This document shows, one piece after another, positions 8,364 to 18,549 of a stretch of 64,000 bases of DNA. The stretch covers positions 1-64,000 of the forward strand of contig NZ_JAGIYY010000007.1 of assembly GCF_017813335.1 (NCBI RefSeq), read 5' to 3'. Made by a program: the position numbers and the translations under genes. How positions within the stretch are numbered: position 1 is the stretch's first letter; every line of letters starts with the position of its first letter. The stretch comes from Tianweitania sediminis (GTDB lineage: Bacteria; Pseudomonadota; Alphaproteobacteria; Rhizobiales; Rhizobiaceae). Below the pieces are notes generated by a model. That model searched no databases. It saw only the letters and a list, made by a program, of their open reading frames with translations, and had not been told where the DNA came from.

Positions 8364-10799
8364 CTAGACAGCGATCTCGGCGAGGTTGAGAACTTCTATC
8401 GCAGACTGCACCTCGGCGTAGAGTTCGGACTCGACCTCTCCCGCATCGATCTCGACGATCAGAGCGAACCGAACCGATCTCTCATTCGGATTCAAAACCG
8501 CTCGCGTCTTCCACCATCCTGCCACCGGATGAACGGCTAGCAGGTTGCGGCGAGCAAGATCGGAAGCCGGGCAGATCAGCTCGTCGATCTGAAGCGAGCC
8601 GACGTCCCGACGATTGCGACCGAACGTCCAGCCGTCATTTTCATCGATGGCCGGCCCCTCGGGCTCGTCTTCGACCTTGCTTATGCGAGCAATGAATGCA
8701 GCCCTGTCCTCATTGGGCCTGTTCAGTTTGAACCGCAGATTGTGAGATGCGTATCGGAATTTCGAGCCGCGAGCAGGCTCGGAGGGATTTGGCGCGATGA
8801 AGGTGCTGAGAGCAACCCTCAACCTGACGGGGTGGGCGACCAGCGCGCGCAATGCCTCGACTGGCCAGGGTAGCTCGAACAGACGCATTTCGTTGTGAAC
8901 ATGATCCGCACCGCCTGTGTCGCTTTCGCGATAGGGAGTGATCCTGTCCTGCACGATCAACGTCAATGCATTAGAAGCACTGCGCCGGGCGCGCTCCATG
9001 TCCGGCACGCCATAGCCATAGCGTTTGAACAGCGGACCATAGTGCCCCTTTCCCGGACTTGCCGGCAGATGCGACCGCATCCGGGCAGTCCAACGCGCCG
9101 AGGAGACGAAAAGGGCGCGAATCGTCTCGGGCCAAAGCTCCGGGTAGTCGGACCACAATTCAGTGATGGCGCGAGCGGCAAGTGCGGTCGCGGCACTGGT
9201 TTCTCCGACGGTCGTAAAGGCCCGCATCGGGTACTGACGGTCGGTTGTCAGCAGCGAAAGTGCGGGATGTTTCATCGGCGGTGGTGGGCCGTTCACGATC
9301 CAGTTCCCACCCTCCATCACCACGTCCGGCTTGATCGGCCAGTGCGTTGACCAACTCGCGGTTCTCGAAGACGGCGCGAGATCACCGATCGGAGCAAGAG
9401 GCGTACCGGGCTCGCCGGCCGGGAGAACATTCTTTTCCGTGTAGGCACCGACGGAAATCGCATTCCACGCCTGTGCAGGAGACTCTATCTCATTGTCGGC
9501 ATGGTCGCAGGTAGCCAGATACTCGTTGTTGCCAAATCTGTTCTGGTCGCTGTTTCCGGCAGACACCAGCACGAGGCGCGGTGTCGCGACGATACCGGAC
9601 ACGCCGGCCGCCAGCTGGTCCAGTTCGCTGGACCATGAGGTCGGTGCGCCGTCATGCGGCGTGTCGTCCTCGGTGGTGCTGGCCAGCGCAAACGTCCGGC
9701 GACGAGCGCCTGCCGTCTCGGCAGCGTTGATGCCAGCCCTCGTCATTGCTCCGAGAAGGTGATGAGGATTGTGACCTGCGTCGGGAATGATCTTTGCCGA
9801 TTCCAGCCGATGGCGAAGCCGGATCGGCAGCATGGACTGGAGCGCCGGCGTCAGATCGCCGAACAGGGAAAGCCCTGCGAGTTGCGTGCCATGACCGACC
9901 ATATCCTCGACCCCCCAGGCAGGATCGGCGGCGTGTCGATCAGCGGCGGCGAGCGCCGGCTCGATCAGCGGATGGGCCCGGCTAACCCCGCGGTCGAGCA
10001 GGGTCACATAGTTCGGGTCCTCAATGGCCTCAAAGGTTGTCCGGTCGAACAGGTTGTCGACCCAATCGGCCTGCTCGTCGGGGTTCATCGCATCAAAATA
10101 GTCGGCCGTGATCGTCGGCGCGGCGAGGGCCCGCACGCCGGCCAGCCGCCGAACCGCCAACGCAAGCGCATCACGTGTTGCTGTGACGATGATCACGAGG
10201 TCTTCGGGGAACTCGAGCCGATCGGCGCCGATGACGACACCGAGTTCAGGCGCACCGGCGACAAACGCTTGCGCCTGGCCCCTGTCGAGCCAGACCTCCC
10301 ACGGTACGGCGCCTTCCTGGGCAGGGAACCGTTGAGGCGGACTGCGCCACAATGCCCGCAGGCCGGCTTCGACAATGGTGCCGATGCTCTGGACCAGATC
10401 GGCATTGTAGGGTCGGCCGGATTTCCTGTCCTTGCCAGCGAAGTCTTCGACCTTCCGGCGAAGTTTCGCGACCCCCTCCTCCGTCGCGAACACCGTGGCG
10501 CGAGCTGGCTGATTCGCAGCGGGCCGCGATGGCTCGACGCGAAGAAGGGTCAGATCGCTGGCGTTGAGGCCCGCAGTGATCATCGGCTCGCCCGCCCTGC
10601 CCTCGACCTCCAAGTAAACACCTGGAAGCGCAGCGGCGCTTACGTCAGGCAAATGATCCAATGCTTGAAGGAGGGACTGGGCGTGGGCCGCTCTGTTGGC
10701 TACGTCATTTGGATGCTTTGCGGATCCGCCGCCCTTTGGCTTGAACGGGTTTGCGGCTGAGATTTCGTTGAGAATGAAGTGTCTTCGGTCCCTCGGCAT
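8364..10799 (-). CDS. ietS: IetS-like subtilisin-family serine protease
   Basis: An 811-aa S8-family (subtilase) protein without a signal peptide, so cytoplasmic. The catalytic triad is visible: D269 in VTLLDRGVSRAHPL, H303 in MVGHGTQLAG and S535 in GETSAATA, with oxyanion N416 in SAGNSD. About 260 residues precede the protease domain. It follows an AAA ATPase gene and overlaps it by 95 bases. This pair matches IetA/IetS, first described from Agrobacterium plasmids as a plasmid-stability/incompatibility locus and later grouped with antiphage systems (established knowledge). The ATPase is thought to control the protease, which would damage the cell or the invader when triggered. It converges with aapP. 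Confidence 0.88.
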   Translation of the reverse strand: MPRDRRHFILNEISAANPFKPKGGGSAKHPNDVANRAAHAQSLLQALDHLPDVSAAALPGVYLEVEGRAGEPMITAGLNASDLTLLRVEPSRPAANQPARATVFATEEGVAKLRRKVEDFAGKDRKSGRPYNADLVQSIGTIVEAGLRALWRSPPQRFPAQEGAVPWEVWLDRGQAQAFVAGAPELGVVIGADRLEFPEDLVIIVTATRDALALAVRRLAGVRALAAPTITADYFDAMNPDEQADWVDNLFDRTTFEAIEDPNYVTLLDRGVSRAHPLIEPALAAADRHAADPAWGVEDMVGHGTQLAGLSLFGDLTPALQSMLPIRLRHRLESAKIIPDAGHNPHHLLGAMTRAGINAAETAGARRRTFALASTTEDDTPHDGAPTSWSSELDQLAAGVSGIVATPRLVLVSAGNSDQNRFGNNEYLATCDHADNEIESPAQAWNAISVGAYTEKNVLPAGEPGTPLAPIGDLAPSSRTASWSTHWPIKPDVVMEGGNWIVNGPPPPMKHPALSLLTTDRQYPMRAFTTVGETSAATALAARAITELWSDYPELWPETIRALFVSSARWTARMRSHLPASPGKGHYGPLFKRYGYGVPDMERARRSASNALTLIVQDRITPYRESDTGGADHVHNEMRLFELPWPVEALRALVAHPVRLRVALSTFIAPNPSEPARGSKFRYASHNLRFKLNRPNEDRAAFIARISKVEDEPEGPAIDENDGWTFGRNRRDVGSLQIDELICPASDLARRNLLAVHPVAGWWKTRAVLNPNERSVRFALIVEIDAGEVESELYAEVQSAIEVLNLAEIAV

Positions 10800-11787
10800 A
10801 CGTTCCCGCCCCTATGCTGTGCAGCGACCGGCGGCGCTCGAGGGACGCAACGATTGCCACCGTCCTGATCTCGCTCGAATTGCCCAGGACCGCCCGTCTC
10901 GCCGCATCCTCCCCTGCAGCCACCACATCAGCCGTCGACAGCCCTTCTGCGTGGTGCACTACGTCTTTCCAATTCACCGACTCCACGCCAAAGCCGCGCA
11001 ATCGTCGGCGCATGGCCTTTCCGATCGCATCGGCATCCGGCAGCTGATAGGGCAGCACCAGATCGAAGCGGCGAAGAACCGCGCGATCGAGGATTTCCGG
11101 CAGATTTGTGGTCGCCACGACGATCGACGGTCCCGTGTCCTCGTCGAGGAATTGCAGGAACGAGTTCAGAATCCGACGGGCTTCACCGATGTCGTACTCC
11201 GATCCGCGCGATGCCGCGAGCGCATCGATCTCATCGAACAGGTAAACGCCGCGGTTCGTCCGAACCGCGTCGAATATCATCCGCAGCTTCTGCGCGGTTT
11301 CGCCCATGAACTTGGTAATCAGGCCGTGGAGGAGAACTGTGAACAGCGGGAACTTCAGTTCGCCGGCGAGCGCCTCGGCCGTCAGCGTCTTGCCCGTCCC
11401 CGGCGGACCGGCAAGCAACAGCCGGCGCCGGGGCCGCAAGCCCTTCTCCTCGAGCCGCTCCGTCATGCGGGTTTCGGTGACGATGTGGGACAGCTCGTCC
11501 TCGATGTGGGCCGGGAGGATCAGGTCGTTGAGCCGCGTGGTCGGGTAGCTGGCGCTCAAGAATCCTGCCAGGTCACCGCGTGGAGCAGCGATCGGCGTGG
11601 GCGCGACACGCGTCGGCCTTTGCGGTTGCTGGCCTGCCTCGGCCCACTGCCGTAGCTGTTCGGCCAGACGAGCGTGACCCTTTTGCTCCTCCGCAGCGGC
11701 AAGCTGCATGGCAAGGTCGAAGAAGCGCTGCGCGTCGCCTTCAGCGTGGCTCTTCACGAGCCCGATCAGTTGTTGAGCCGATGCCAT
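10705..11787 (-). CDS. ietA: IetA-like AAA ATPase
   Basis: A 360-aa AAA-family ATPase with Walker A GPPGTGKT (127-134), Walker B VYLFDEID (about 181-188), sensor-1 VVATTNLPE and arginine finger in LRRFDLVLPY. The N-terminal 80 residues are helical and could recognise substrate. It lies upstream of and overlaps ietS, so the two are translated together. In IetAS systems both proteins are needed for activity. The 200 bases upstream (11788-11987) contain no gene and should hold the promoter. Confidence 0.88.
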   Translation of the reverse strand: MASAQQLIGLVKSHAEGDAQRFFDLAMQLAAAEEQKGHARLAEQLRQWAEAGQQPQRPTRVAPTPIAAPRGDLAGFLSASYPTTRLNDLILPAHIEDELSHIVTETRMTERLEEKGLRPRRRLLLAGPPGTGKTLTAEALAGELKFPLFTVLLHGLITKFMGETAQKLRMIFDAVRTNRGVYLFDEIDALAASRGSEYDIGEARRILNSFLQFLDEDTGPSIVVATTNLPEILDRAVLRRFDLVLPYQLPDADAIGKAMRRRLRGFGVESVNWKDVVHHAEGLSTADVVAAGEDAARRAVLGNSSEIRTVAIVASLERRRSLHSIGAGTYAEGPKTLHSQRNLSRKPVQAKGRRIRKASK

Positions 11788-11987
11788 TGCAATTACCTTC
11801 CCAACCCGGCCCGCGCGACCATGGCAAATCAGCGCCTGCGGCCAGTTTATAGACAGATTTTCTTAACAGACCAGCATGCCGCACCTCGCAGGCGAATGGT
11901 CCACTTGTAAATTGCGACTTCTCCTGCCGGTTCCCGACAGTTTCGCACCCGTGCTCTGCGCGAACAATGCGCTGACAATGAGTCTGG

Positions 11988-13082
11988 CTAGATGATCCCC
12001 CAGCCTTTGTATCGTCCTCGGCCGGTCATCTCGCGCAGGTTGAACGCGCCCACCAGGTCGAGCGCGCCCTGTCGCGACACCTTCAGCGCGGACTGGATCA
12101 TGCCGGTGGAGATGACCGGACGGGACATGACGAGATCAATCAGCGCCGGGAGCTTCGAGTTCGCGCGCCGGCCGCGCAGCACGCGCTCCATCTGGGTCTT
12201 CGCCATTAGCAGCCGGTCGTGCTCCTTGAGCCCGAACCCCGCCGCCTCGCCGATCGCATCGATGAAGGCCAGCACGCGCTCAGTCCGGCCGCGGGCGCGG
12301 CGGCGCTCCCGCGCGATCTTCTGCGCGCCGAGATGCAGACATGCAAGATGATAGTCGGCAGCGCGTTCCTGTCGGAGTAAGGCTGCCACAAGCAGCGGTC
12401 CGATCCAGCCGCCCCGCTGCAGCACCTCGATGTCCTGCCAGGCGTCGAGTAGAAGTCCGGCGCGCAGGATCGACGGAAGGCCGCGCGTGTCGGCGGCGAC
12501 GGCCTGCCACTCGGCGAGCCGGGCGTCCTCGTCCCAATCGAGATCGTAGATTAGCTCCGGCCGCTCGTCCGACCGCGGAGCCTTCGCCGGCACCTCGGCG
12601 CCGGCGAGCACCTTCGACGACCGCGCGAGCACGGCATCGATCTCGGCGAACTCCTCGGCCAAGCGATCCTCTTCAGGTTCATCCCACCCATCCGCCGCAT
12701 CCTCCCCAGCAGAAGTCCCCTTCCCTTCCCGGCCGACCACCGCTGCCAGCGCCGCTCGGCCACGCCCGGTGAGTTCCCGCATCCCCTCCCGGCCGAGCGC
12801 CCAATCGCGATGCTGCGCGAGGATCCGCCGACGCATGCGCAGCACCGCGTGCGCGCGGGTGAGTTCGTGGGTGGGCGTGCGCAGGTCCATATTGGCATCA
12901 TGGAACACCAGGTCCTCGACATGCACGAGCTCGCCCTCGACCCAGAGCGCGGCAGCCGCGTCGTGGAAGTGCGATCGCTCGATCCAGCCCTCACACACCG
13001 GTGAGCAGGCCAGGCGCTCGTCGAGGCGCACCAGAGCCTCGGTGTCGCTTTCACTTCCCGATTTCAATCGCGAAAGAGACAT
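11988..13082 (-). CDS. RHE_PE00001/DUF1612-family protein with HTH
   Basis: A 364-aa protein recognised by VRLDERLACSPV, HFHDAAAALWVEGELVHVED and THELTRAHAVL, signatures of the RHE_PE00001 (DUF1612) family found mainly on rhizobial plasmids. The C-terminal 60 residues (SRPVISTGMIQSALKVSRQG) form a helix-turn-helix, so DNA binding is likely; the function is unknown. ATG 13082 (MSLSRLK) is preferred over the 11-residue longer form because the family begins near the LDERL block. It runs away from tniA and may be the old host gene next to the insertion site of the transposon. Confidence 0.75.
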   Translation of the reverse strand: MSLSRLKSGSESDTEALVRLDERLACSPVCEGWIERSHFHDAAAALWVEGELVHVEDLVFHDANMDLRTPTHELTRAHAVLRMRRRILAQHRDWALGREGMRELTGRGRAALAAVVGREGKGTSAGEDAADGWDEPEEDRLAEEFAEIDAVLARSSKVLAGAEVPAKAPRSDERPELIYDLDWDEDARLAEWQAVAADTRGLPSILRAGLLLDAWQDIEVLQRGGWIGPLLVAALLRQERAADYHLACLHLGAQKIARERRRARGRTERVLAFIDAIGEAAGFGLKEHDRLLMAKTQMERVLRGRRANSKLPALIDLVMSRPVISTGMIQSALKVSRQGALDLVGAFNLREMTGRGRYKGWGII

Positions 13083-13149
13083 GTGCTGTTTAGGTTTGGG
13101 CGCTACTAAGGGCACGATTTTTCGCTAACGATTTCACTGACCGCTCATT
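13083..13149. other. Candidate left-end region of the Tni transposon
   Basis: These 67 bases lie between the DUF1612 start and tniA. They contain repeated CGATTT/ACGATTT words (for example at 13116-13121 and 13129-13134), which could be transposase-binding repeats as at Tn7/Tn5053 ends. I could not define the exact terminus or a target-site duplication. Confidence 0.3.
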
Positions 13150-14798
13150 TTGCCGAACCGATTGCATATCCTTAAACTGGCGCCGGCTCCGTCGCATTCC
13201 GAGGAAGCGTGGTCGACGGCGCGCCGCATAGCGCGCGAGCTCGACAGGATTCTGGACAGCTCGGGTCCCCGACGGGCAGCGATAGTTCGAGCAGCCGCCG
13301 AGCTGCGCCTCTCGACGCGACACGTCTACAATCTGCTGGCTCGCTACCGTGTCGATCGGACGGTGACGTTACTCTTGCGCGGCGGAGACAAGACCCGAAA
13401 GAAGCGCCTTCAGCCGGGCATCGAGGAGATCATCGCGACGACACTGCGAGAGCAGTGGTTGGTGCTGGAGGCTCCACCCCTTGCTCCGGTCGTGGCCGAG
13501 ATCAGGGCCCGCTGCGAGGAGTCAGGCCTGGCTCCTCCGTCCTATTTAACTGTCGCTCGTCGGATACCGGCACTGTTTAGCCCGGAGGAGATCGCAAAGA
13601 AGCGATCCGCGAACCCGAAACACCTCCATCGGCTCAGGGCCAGGCCCGGATACATCCACGCGGCGCACCCGATGGATGTCTGCCAGATCGATCACACGCC
13701 GACCGACATCAATTTCGTCGAGGTCATCGAGGGCGGCAGAACGTTCGTCGGCCGGGCCTACCTGACGATCGTCACCGACGTGGCGACGCGCTGCATACTA
13801 GGATTCTGCCTCACGCTCGAAAAGCCGTCGGCGCTGTCGGTCGCCTTGTGCCTGGCGCAGGCAATGTGTCCGAAGGACGAATGGCTGGTTGCGCGCAGTA
13901 TCGCGCATGGGTGGCCGATGTTCGGTCGACCCCGATTGCTGGTTACCGACTCCGCCAAGGAGTTTAAGGGGAATGCCTTTCAGCGCGGGTGCGAGGACTA
14001 CGGCATTCGTATCCGCTACCGGGATCGCGGCCGCGTGCATCAGGGTGGCGTGGTCGAAAGGCTGCTTGGGAAGCTCAACGGGGTTCTTGCAACGCAGCCT
14101 GGCTCGACGGGCCGATCCGTGGCGGACCGCGACCAATATCCTGCCGAGCGACGGGCGCGTCTCAGCTTCACAGATCTCGAGCGATGCGTCGCGCTCACGG
14201 TGATCGACCATAACCTGCAGCAAAACGCCAGGATCCTGAGGGTGCCGGCATCAGAATGGGATAGGCAGGCACATGAACTTGCACGCTTCGACGATGATCC
14301 CATGCGGGTCCTGCTGGCATTCATGCCCGGAACGGAGCGGCGCATCTCCCCGCAGGGCGTCAGTATGTTTGCGCTCGACTATCACCTTGGCTAGGTGAGT
14401 TGGTTCCGCAGCGGGATCGGCTGGGCAAGCTCGATCTTCGATACGACCCGCGCGACATCAGCCGCATTTATGCCCGCGATCCCGAGACCAGGGAGTTTCG
14501 ATCGGTGGAGCGGCGCGACGGCATGCTTGCGCCGATGACGTTGTGGGAGCACGAAGCCGACCGGCTATCGCGACGCACCGCGAATGCACGCACGGACGTC
14601 GAGAAGGTGATGCTGCGCCGCCAAATCGCGGAGATCGCAAGCGGACCGAAGCCGTCGAAGGCAGAGCTGCGCAATGTCGTGCGCAAATCTCACGCCGCAG
14701 ACGCGCCCAAGCCCTATGACGCGATGCAACCGGCAACGCCGGTGCCTGCCGATCATCCGGTTCGCCCGAAGCGCCGCCTTCCGGTGGAGGATTGGTGA
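13150..14798 (+). pseudogene. tniA: TniA/TnsB-like DDE transposase, frameshifted
   Basis: The first frame (13150-14394) encodes an N-terminal HTH region (RLSTRHVYNLLARYRVDR) and a retroviral-type integrase core with the DDE triad: DVCQIDHT, LLVTDSAKEF and the Glu in HQGGVVERLLGKLNG. It stops after MFALDYHLG. The next frame, open from about 14388 and starting at TTG 14400 if read alone, continues with VPQRDRLGKLDLRYDPRDIS, the Mu-type C-terminal beta-barrel. Joined, they give about 546 residues, the usual TniA length of about 560. A one-base change near 14388-14400 separates them. Unless the two polypeptides complement each other, the transposon cannot move itself. Confidence 0.8.
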
Positions 14799-14799
14799 C

Positions 14800-15678
14800 G
14801 TGGCGGACCATCTGCTTGATCACGTTCGCCCGCACCTTGACCGCAGCACGGAAGAGCGGATCGCCTACATCCAGGCGCCGCGGTGGATCGGACATCAGGT
14901 GGCGCTCACAGCGCACGAACGTCTCGCCGAGCTTTTGTGGCGGCCGCCATCGCTGCGGACCCGAGGACTGATGCTCGTCGGACCCTATGCCAACGGCAAG
15001 ACCATGATCGCCGAACGTTTCGCCGTCGGACATCTGAGAACAGCCGAACAGCAGCGGGTGTGGGTGGTGCAGACGCGCGAGGGCGCAGGTCTTGCCCATT
15101 TCTATGGCAGCATTCTGCAGGCGTTGCGCGCTCCGACCGGTAGCAGCCGCGACATTGGCCGCAAGGCCGAGCAGGTCGATCATCTGCTCGACAGGCTGAA
15201 GCCCAGAATCCTGATCTTCGATGAGTTCCACAATGCTCTGCGCGGTCGGGCGCGCGACGTCGAAGCCGTGCTTGCCTTCCTGCGGAGGATCGGTCGCCAG
15301 TTCGACATCTCGCCTGTTTTGATCGGCGAGGTCGCCGTCTACGACTTCATCAACCAGACCGCCGAAATGGCGACCCGGTTCGACCTGCATGCCGTGCCGC
15401 GTTGGCAATATGGCGAGGAGTTCCTTGCGCTGCTCGACAGCCTGGAAGGCGCACTACCTCTCGCCTTTGCGTCCGATCTTTCGGATGAGCCCTTGGCGCG
15501 AACGATTTTCCAGCTCTCGGAGGGATTGATCGGTGAGGTCGTGGCGGTCGTCATCGCGGCGGCCGTAGCAGCAGCAAGATCTGGAGTGGAGCGGATCACG
15601 AAATTCGGGATCGAGGAATTGCACTACATTCCGGTTTCGAAGCGCCGCCGGCCGCCCGTGCGCAGCAATCTGCTGTGA
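14800..15678 (+). CDS. tniB: TniB-like AAA ATPase of the transposition module
   Basis: A 292-aa protein with Walker A GPYANGKT (about residues 64-71) and Walker B RILIFDEFHN. This is the TniB/TnsC-type regulator that selects target DNA and activates the DDE transposase (family knowledge). The GTG at 14800 follows the tniA C-terminal frame by one base and shares the tniABQ order. A longer upstream form would run through the tniA end and is not believable. Its stop overlaps the tniQ start. Confidence 0.85.
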   Translation: MADHLLDHVRPHLDRSTEERIAYIQAPRWIGHQVALTAHERLAELLWRPPSLRTRGLMLVGPYANGKTMIAERFAVGHLRTAEQQRVWVVQTREGAGLAHFYGSILQALRAPTGSSRDIGRKAEQVDHLLDRLKPRILIFDEFHNALRGRARDVEAVLAFLRRIGRQFDISPVLIGEVAVYDFINQTAEMATRFDLHAVPRWQYGEEFLALLDSLEGALPLAFASDLSDEPLARTIFQLSEGLIGEVVAVVIAAAVAAARSGVERITKFGIEELHYIPVSKRRRPPVRSNLL

Positions 15679-16841
15679 ACGGCCAAGTGACCGGCGCGGG
15701 CTTCAACATCGAGCTGCGCGAGCGATACGGGAATCTCGTCAGCGATCGATGGCCCGTCTCTATAGATCCTCTTCCGGACGAGCTGCTATCAAGCTGGCTC
15801 CATCGTCTTGCGATCGCGAACGGCATCGCGCCGAGGTCGTTCGCAAGTGTCCTCGGGCTCGGCGTCGGGATGTGGTCGTCCCGGCTCGACCTGGCGCTTC
15901 CGCGCCACGTCGCCGTATTGCTTGGCCATCGGACGGCGATCGCGCATGATACGATCCTAAAGATGACGATGACCGGCGGCGCACTGGCTCCGCTTCTACT
16001 TCCGCTCCGCGAGAACGCGCGCCGAAACCGTTCGACCTGGATGCAGTATTGCCCTTCGTGCCTTGCCGGTGACGCGATGCCGTATTTTCGCAGGAAGTGG
16101 CGTATCGCCTCCCGCGTTTCCTGTTTCGAGCACCGTTGTGGTCTTCGGGATCGATGCCCGGCCTGCCGGAGCGGAATTGCCACCTTCAACCAGACCGAAC
16201 TGCTCCCTCAACACTATTGCGCCAAATGCGGCTTCGATCTGCGGGCTGCACCAAAAGCCTCGATTTCGGTAGCGGCGCGGCAATTGGACCGCTCTGTTGC
16301 GGACTTATGCCGGCTGGAATTACCCACGGGTTCGCGAACAGCCAAAGATCTGATTGCACGTTTGCTGCGAGCGCCGGTCAGCGCCGGCATTTCCTTTGCA
16401 AAGACGCTCACTACCCTCTCGACGTCGGCGCGCGTTCGCTGCTTCGAGCAGCTCGCGGCAGATTCTCCAGATTGGCTGGCCGGCAACACCGATGCTGCCA
16501 CCGCATACCGCCGGTGGGCTATTCTTGTTGCAGGCGGTCATGAGCCCTTGATCGCTCGCTTCGCAAATCTCCTGGAGAAGCATCAGGAATCGCCGCGACC
16601 GAAGCGCTCTTCTCCTGCGGGAGCCGATCGAGCTGCACTATTCGAGGCCTACTTGCGGGTTATGTGCGTTGAAGGCGTCCGCGCCCAGCGAGATCACGTA
16701 GAGTATCGACACCAACACCAGATTGGTGAGAGCGACGACAAGAGGTGCGTGATTGTCGACAGAAGGGTCAATTCTGCTGACTGCGCTGATACAGTTCGAA
16801 GACCCACGGTGAGTGGTGGTGCTCCTGATAAACCAGGCTGA
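15675..16841 (+). CDS. tniQ: TniQ-family protein
   Basis: A 388-aa protein beginning at GTG 15675, overlapping the tniB stop. The N-terminal DPLPDELLSSWLHRLA and the zinc-binding clusters CPSC, CFEHRCGLRDRCPAC and CAKCGFDL identify TniQ/TnsD-type target-site selectors. The last 60 or so residues look unlike TniQ and run 74 bases into the 3' end of the opposing helicase gene. The tail may therefore be read-through into cargo DNA after a junction near 16700. Confidence 0.85.
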   Translation: MNGQVTGAGFNIELRERYGNLVSDRWPVSIDPLPDELLSSWLHRLAIANGIAPRSFASVLGLGVGMWSSRLDLALPRHVAVLLGHRTAIAHDTILKMTMTGGALAPLLLPLRENARRNRSTWMQYCPSCLAGDAMPYFRRKWRIASRVSCFEHRCGLRDRCPACRSGIATFNQTELLPQHYCAKCGFDLRAAPKASISVAARQLDRSVADLCRLELPTGSRTAKDLIARLLRAPVSAGISFAKTLTTLSTSARVRCFEQLAADSPDWLAGNTDAATAYRRWAILVAGGHEPLIARFANLLEKHQESPRPKRSSPAGADRAALFEAYLRVMCVEGVRAQRDHVEYRHQHQIGESDDKRCVIVDRRVNSADCADTVRRPTVSGGAPDKPG

Positions 16842-18549
16842 GGTGTTTTTTCGGGCGCGTCACTCCGACATAGAACAAGCGCCTGGCCTCGCGAAGGCTT
16901 CCGGGGCTGCTCTTATCGCGCGTGCTTGGCATGTCGGAAGCGTTCACGCCGTACATGATGACCGCATCGAATTCCCGTCCCTTGGCACTGTGAAGGGTGC
17001 TGAGGTTGACGCGTCCAGAGCCTTCCGTCCGTCCAGCGAAATGCGCCAATGGCATGTCCAGATCCCGGGCCGGATCGGTGTTGGAAATCATCTCGTCGCA
17101 GACATCCCACTCCTGTTCCGAATTGCGAGCGATCGTGCGCCATGGCGTGATGAGTCCTCGTGCGACCCGTTGCAGCCAGGCATGGGTGGTTTCGCTCGTT
17201 CCGAGCGAGGCGGTGAGAAATCCCATGAGCTGGGCGGATAGTTCCTGTTCCTCGCGTTCGCTGGCGTGGCGACCGTACACAAGTGTCTTCGCTTGCGACA
17301 AGAGCCGCGCATATGGTGGCTCGGCATCGCGCCAACCGCCTGCGATCCAGCGGGCACATTCCTCGATGAAGCGCGCAAGGCGGGAACTTCTCTTGACCAG
17401 CGCGTTCGTGTCGGTTCGGAAAAAGGGGATTGCCGCCTCTTTCAAAGCGGTGGCCACCTTGTCGCCGAGCCAGGCGGCCCGATAGAGAACCGCAATTTGC
17501 CCCAGTTCGAACCCTTGTTCGACAAGCTTCGGGATGATCGTTTTGGCGACGGCCTCAGCCTGATTGTCGTGTCCGTACGGAACAGGCCAGAAGCTGAGAT
17601 CGCCGTCGGGAGCGCCATCGATGCCGTGGTAGTCGCGCTCCTCGCCGAGAGCGCCGAGCGAAGCTCGGATGATCTTCGCGCCGGAACGATAGTTGAAGCG
17701 AAGCCTGATCGTTCGGACATCGGAACGGCGGGTCAAGCTTTCCAGCAGCTCAGGGTTGGCGCCGGTGAAGCCGTAGATCGACTGGTCAGTATCGCCGACA
17801 GCGAACAGACGAATGTCACCTTCGAAGCAAAGCAGGAGGACGAGTTCGTGCAGCGCATGACCGAGATCCTGGTATTCGTCGACAAACAACACGGGGAAAC
17901 GAGCTCGAACAGCATCGCGAATCCAGAGGTTTTCCTTGATCATGCGATAGGCGATCAGCGGCATGTCGTCGAAGTCGATCAGCCCTTGTCGGCGCAGCTC
18001 CGCCTCGTAGGCTTCAACGAAATCCGCCAGCTCGGGATTGCACCCCCGCCATTCGGGCCGCGTGCGATCAACGTCACGCACGCGCTTTTCCGAAGCGAAC
18101 TTCCATCGGTCGTGCGGGTTGCCGTAACCGCCGATCGAGATCCCGTGCGCCACTTCCACCGCGGCCCGCATCTGCGATTTGCTTGCGACCTTGAAATCCG
18201 CGGGAAGCCCTACAGGTACGCAGCGCGCGTATGGGCCGATGACCTGGCTGAGCGCAAAGCTGTGCACGGTGCCGATGAAAGCGCGGTCGCCCGGCGTGAT
18301 GCCCAAGCGGGCGAGGCGTGTTTCGAGTTCGATCGCGCAGTCGTTGTTGTAGGTGATGCAGGCAACGCCGCGAGGATCGGGCACGTCCTGGATCAGGGCA
18401 CGTGCCATAGCGATCGTCAGCGTCTTGGTCTTGCCACTTCCCGGGCCGGCGAGCACCACGCAATGACCTTTCTCGACCACGGCGGCCGCCTGCTCAGGGT
18501 TGCCCTGGAGCTCGGCCAAGGCCCGAACAAGGGCCCGGTCGCTAAGCAT
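16768..18549 (-). CDS. gajB: GajB-like UvrD/PcrA-type helicase
   Basis: A 593-aa superfamily-1A helicase. Walker A is AGPGSGKT (34-41), motif II VLFVDEYQD, motif III GDTDQSIYGFTGA, and motifs V/VI NLSTLHSAKGREFDAV and FYVGVTRPKK. ATG 18549 is chosen because it overlaps the end of the upstream gajA-like gene by 8 bases; an upstream start would lie deep inside gajA. In Gabija, GajB binds the GajA nuclease complex and senses nucleotide and DNA-end state during infection (family knowledge). The pairing with an OLD-TOPRIM protein, the order gajA-gajB and both lengths fit Gabija. A general UvrD repair function is less likely in this setting. Confidence 0.83.
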   Translation of the reverse strand: MLSDRALVRALAELQGNPEQAAAVVEKGHCVVLAGPGSGKTKTLTIAMARALIQDVPDPRGVACITYNNDCAIELETRLARLGITPGDRAFIGTVHSFALSQVIGPYARCVPVGLPADFKVASKSQMRAAVEVAHGISIGGYGNPHDRWKFASEKRVRDVDRTRPEWRGCNPELADFVEAYEAELRRQGLIDFDDMPLIAYRMIKENLWIRDAVRARFPVLFVDEYQDLGHALHELVLLLCFEGDIRLFAVGDTDQSIYGFTGANPELLESLTRRSDVRTIRLRFNYRSGAKIIRASLGALGEERDYHGIDGAPDGDLSFWPVPYGHDNQAEAVAKTIIPKLVEQGFELGQIAVLYRAAWLGDKVATALKEAAIPFFRTDTNALVKRSSRLARFIEECARWIAGGWRDAEPPYARLLSQAKTLVYGRHASEREEQELSAQLMGFLTASLGTSETTHAWLQRVARGLITPWRTIARNSEQEWDVCDEMISNTDPARDLDMPLAHFAGRTEGSGRVNLSTLHSAKGREFDAVIMYGVNASDMPSTRDKSSPGSLREARRLFYVGVTRPKKHLSLVYQEHHHSPWVFELYQRSQQN

